Below are positions 62,615-64,000 of a stretch of 64,000 bases of DNA, piece by piece. Each line of letters starts with the position of its first letter. Positions within the stretch are counted from its first letter, which is position 1. Where the stretch lies: the NCBI RefSeq assembly GCF_008974265.1, contig NZ_BKZW01000002.1, positions 1 to 64,000 on the forward strand, read 5' to 3'. Source of the DNA: Dictyobacter vulcani. GTDB taxonomy: Bacteria > Chloroflexota > Ktedonobacteria > Ktedonobacterales > Ktedonobacteraceae. Below the pieces are notes generated by a model. It was not told where the DNA came from, did no database searches, and worked only from the letters and a program-made list of their open reading frames with translations. The position numbers and the translations under genes are program-made.

Positions 62615-63517
62615 ATGGCTGTAACGGAGCAAGCAACTAACAGGTCTATCGCACAGGCCAAAGCACGTATCGCTGCAAAGCAGCGCATGGAACAAACAGG
62701 AAAAATAGCACGCTATATCGCGGTGATAGTGATTGTAGTTGTCTCACTGGCCCCGCTCTACTGGACATTCGTGACCTCGGTCAAAAATGGTCTTGAGATT
62801 AATGCTTCACCGCCAACCATTTTTCCGCAGCAGTTTGACTTCAGCAATTATGTCCAGGTACTGACCAATTCAACCTTTTTCTTGCCGACATTGAGAAATA
62901 GTGCGATTATTGCCTCCGTCACCACGGTGCTGGCTCTGCTGTTCGGTATTCTCTGCGCTTATGCGCTGGGACGCATGAAATTCAAAGCCAAACCAGCGGT
63001 CCTGGCAACCGTACTTTCAGTACAGATGTTTCCGTTTATCGCGCTACTCGGACCACTGTTCGTCTTATTCACAGGACCAATCTATCTGTACAATACCTAC
63101 TGGGCCTTGATTATTGCTGACCTGGTATTGAACATTCCATTGGTCGTCTGGTTCCTGACCTCGTTCTTCCGTGATCTGCCACCAGATCTAGAAGAGGCAG
63201 CCCGCATAGATGGTGCATCACGGCTCAAAGCCCTGTGGTATGTCATTATGCCATTGACGGCTCCTGGCATCTTCTCATCGGCGATCCTTTCATTTATCGC
63301 GGTCTGGAACGACTTCCTGTTTGGTCTAAACCTGACCAGTGATGAGAGCGCACAACCTGTAACCGTGGGTATCACCCGCTTTAATTCCGAACACGTCGTC
63401 GCTTATGGACAATTAGCTGCCGCAGCTATCATTGTGACTATTCCCCTGGTCATCGTCGTCCTCTTCTTACAGCGCCGTATCGTCTCCGGTCTGACAGCAG
63501 GAGCGGTTAAAGGCTAA
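62615..63517 (+). CDS. Sugar ABC transporter permease (MalG/ThuG-like)
   Basis: A 300-residue membrane protein with six spans. It has the MalG-type start APLYWTFVTSVKNGLEI, the EAA loop EAARIDGASRLKALWYVIMPLTAPG, and the C-terminal FLQRRIVSGLTAGAVKG that contacts the binding protein in MalG relatives. AGGAGAGGACGAGAGACA precedes the ATG. The operon ends here with a terminator and no ATPase gene, so a shared MsmK-like ATPase elsewhere is expected. Confidence 0.92.
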   Translation: MAVTEQATNRSIAQAKARIAAKQRMEQTGKIARYIAVIVIVVVSLAPLYWTFVTSVKNGLEINASPPTIFPQQFDFSNYVQVLTNSTFFLPTLRNSAIIASVTTVLALLFGILCAYALGRMKFKAKPAVLATVLSVQMFPFIALLGPLFVLFTGPIYLYNTYWALIIADLVLNIPLVVWFLTSFFRDLPPDLEEAARIDGASRLKALWYVIMPLTAPGIFSSAILSFIAVWNDFLFGLNLTSDESAQPVTVGITRFNSEHVVAYGQLAAAAIIVTIPLVIVVLFLQRRIVSGLTAGAVKG

Positions 63518-63554
63518 TCTTACTCAGACAGACAAAGCGTTTTGTACAAACGCC

Positions 63555-63590
63555 AGCAGCCAACCCTTGAATATCCAGGGCTGGCTGCTT
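63555..63590 (+). terminator. Terminator of the sugar importer operon
   Basis: A stem AGCAGCCAACCCTT / AGGGCTGGCTGCT with a short loop is followed by a run of at least nine T, 38 bp past the last permease stop. Confidence 0.88.
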
Positions 63591-64000
63591 TTTTTTTCTT
63601 CATTGGCATAATGTATTCACACGATCTCTTCACCACTGTTTTCATACCAGTGGCATTCAAAAGCCTGGGCGCTTTATTGCCCCAGTGCGCCCAGAAGAAA
63701 AGACATCGGTAAGAGTGAGATTCAGACACATTCTGATCATAATCAGAGATATGCTATGTAATCTAGTGGTCTAGACATCTTGACATTTATAAGGGAAAAT
63801 TTTATATTTTATGCATGGTCTATCTCATAATTATGCAGAGGAATTCATAGAGGTAGAAATAAAACAGCATCTATTCTAACAGACTTGTTCTCACGAGGTG
63901 CAGCTATAGGAGACAGCATTCGTCTACGTTGCTATAGCTGCATATATGTTCTTAAGAGTGGAACTTCAATTCACTCTTTTCGTAGAGGAGAGAACTTGCG
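63591..64000. other. Right-end gap, no gene supported
   Basis: About 400 bp of mostly AT-rich DNA with no open frame that has a binding site or motif. Small inverted repeats near 63896-63935 (GCAGCTATAG / CTATAGCTGC) and GAGTG/CACTC pairs near the end may be part of a control region for a gene beyond the window. Confidence 0.4.

Noticed and set aside
60119-63517. Search for the ATPase of the sugar importer
   Set aside because: No ATP-binding subunit is encoded in the operon or the remaining 480 bp; none is reported.

Overview
The window looks like a chromosomal segment of a soil- or compost-type filamentous Chloroflexota, most likely class Ktedonobacteria (Dictyobacter/Ktedonobacter-like). 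This rests on family knowledge rather than a marker gene. It carries two very large SARP/BTAD-AAA-TPR regulators that start with a small Cys-rich module, many biosynthetic and exported-protein genes, abundant IS elements and GC-rich hairpin repeats, and moderate GC with frequent gene-order breaks. No rRNA or CRISPR was seen. One tRNA (Asn) is present.

Layout. 0.5-6.7 kb: PP2C phosphatase, giant regulator 1, a methyltransferase. 6.8-10.0 kb: a mobile-element pile-up (a palindromic element, two MITE-like triple-hairpin repeats, an IS630-type IS, an IS5-type IS) around a YjbQ-family gene. 10.0-16.9 kb: WYL regulator, M20 deacetylase, tRNA-Asn, type I pullulanase, stand-alone receiver, PAP2 phosphatase. 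16.9-27.4 kb: a class II lanthipeptide-type cluster with peptidase-ABC exporter plus a short membrane-fusion-like partner, two precursor genes with related leaders (one a Ser/Thr-poor Cys/Gly repeat peptide, one with CC pairs), LanM, then two GT4 glycosyltransferases. 27.6-32.0 kb: a Trypco1-like protein, a long palindromic repeat that abuts a beheaded histidine phosphatase, a molybdopterin oxidoreductase, a double GNAT protein. 32.3-34.8 kb: a WXG100-like protein, a candidate toxin with a C-terminal nuclease-like domain, and a pentapeptide-repeat protein. 35.6-39.7 kb: giant regulator 2, with an abrupt base-composition change inside the gene. 40-45.5 kb: thioesterase, second copy of the long palindrome, aminoglycoside-phosphotransferase-like protein, HAD phosphatase, two paralogous membrane proteins, miniature copy of the palindrome. 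45.6-52.8 kb: secreted or anchored GH8 glycosidase, then GT4, a polysaccharide co-polymerase/BY-kinase fused to an alpha/beta hydrolase, and an amidohydrolase. 53-57.4 kb: a 60-bp perfect palindrome, a lipoprotein, a second peptidase-ABC exporter pair without a visible precursor. 57.8-64 kb: DUF2795 protein, IS4-type IS, and a sugar ABC importer (binding protein and two permeases).

The most unusual items are the BY-kinase/hydrolase fusion, the Cys/Gly-repeat peptide paired with a lanthipeptide precursor, the WXG-toxin/pentapeptide-repeat trio, and the three-copy long-palindrome repeat family. All function calls come from reading motifs by eye. No database search was run.
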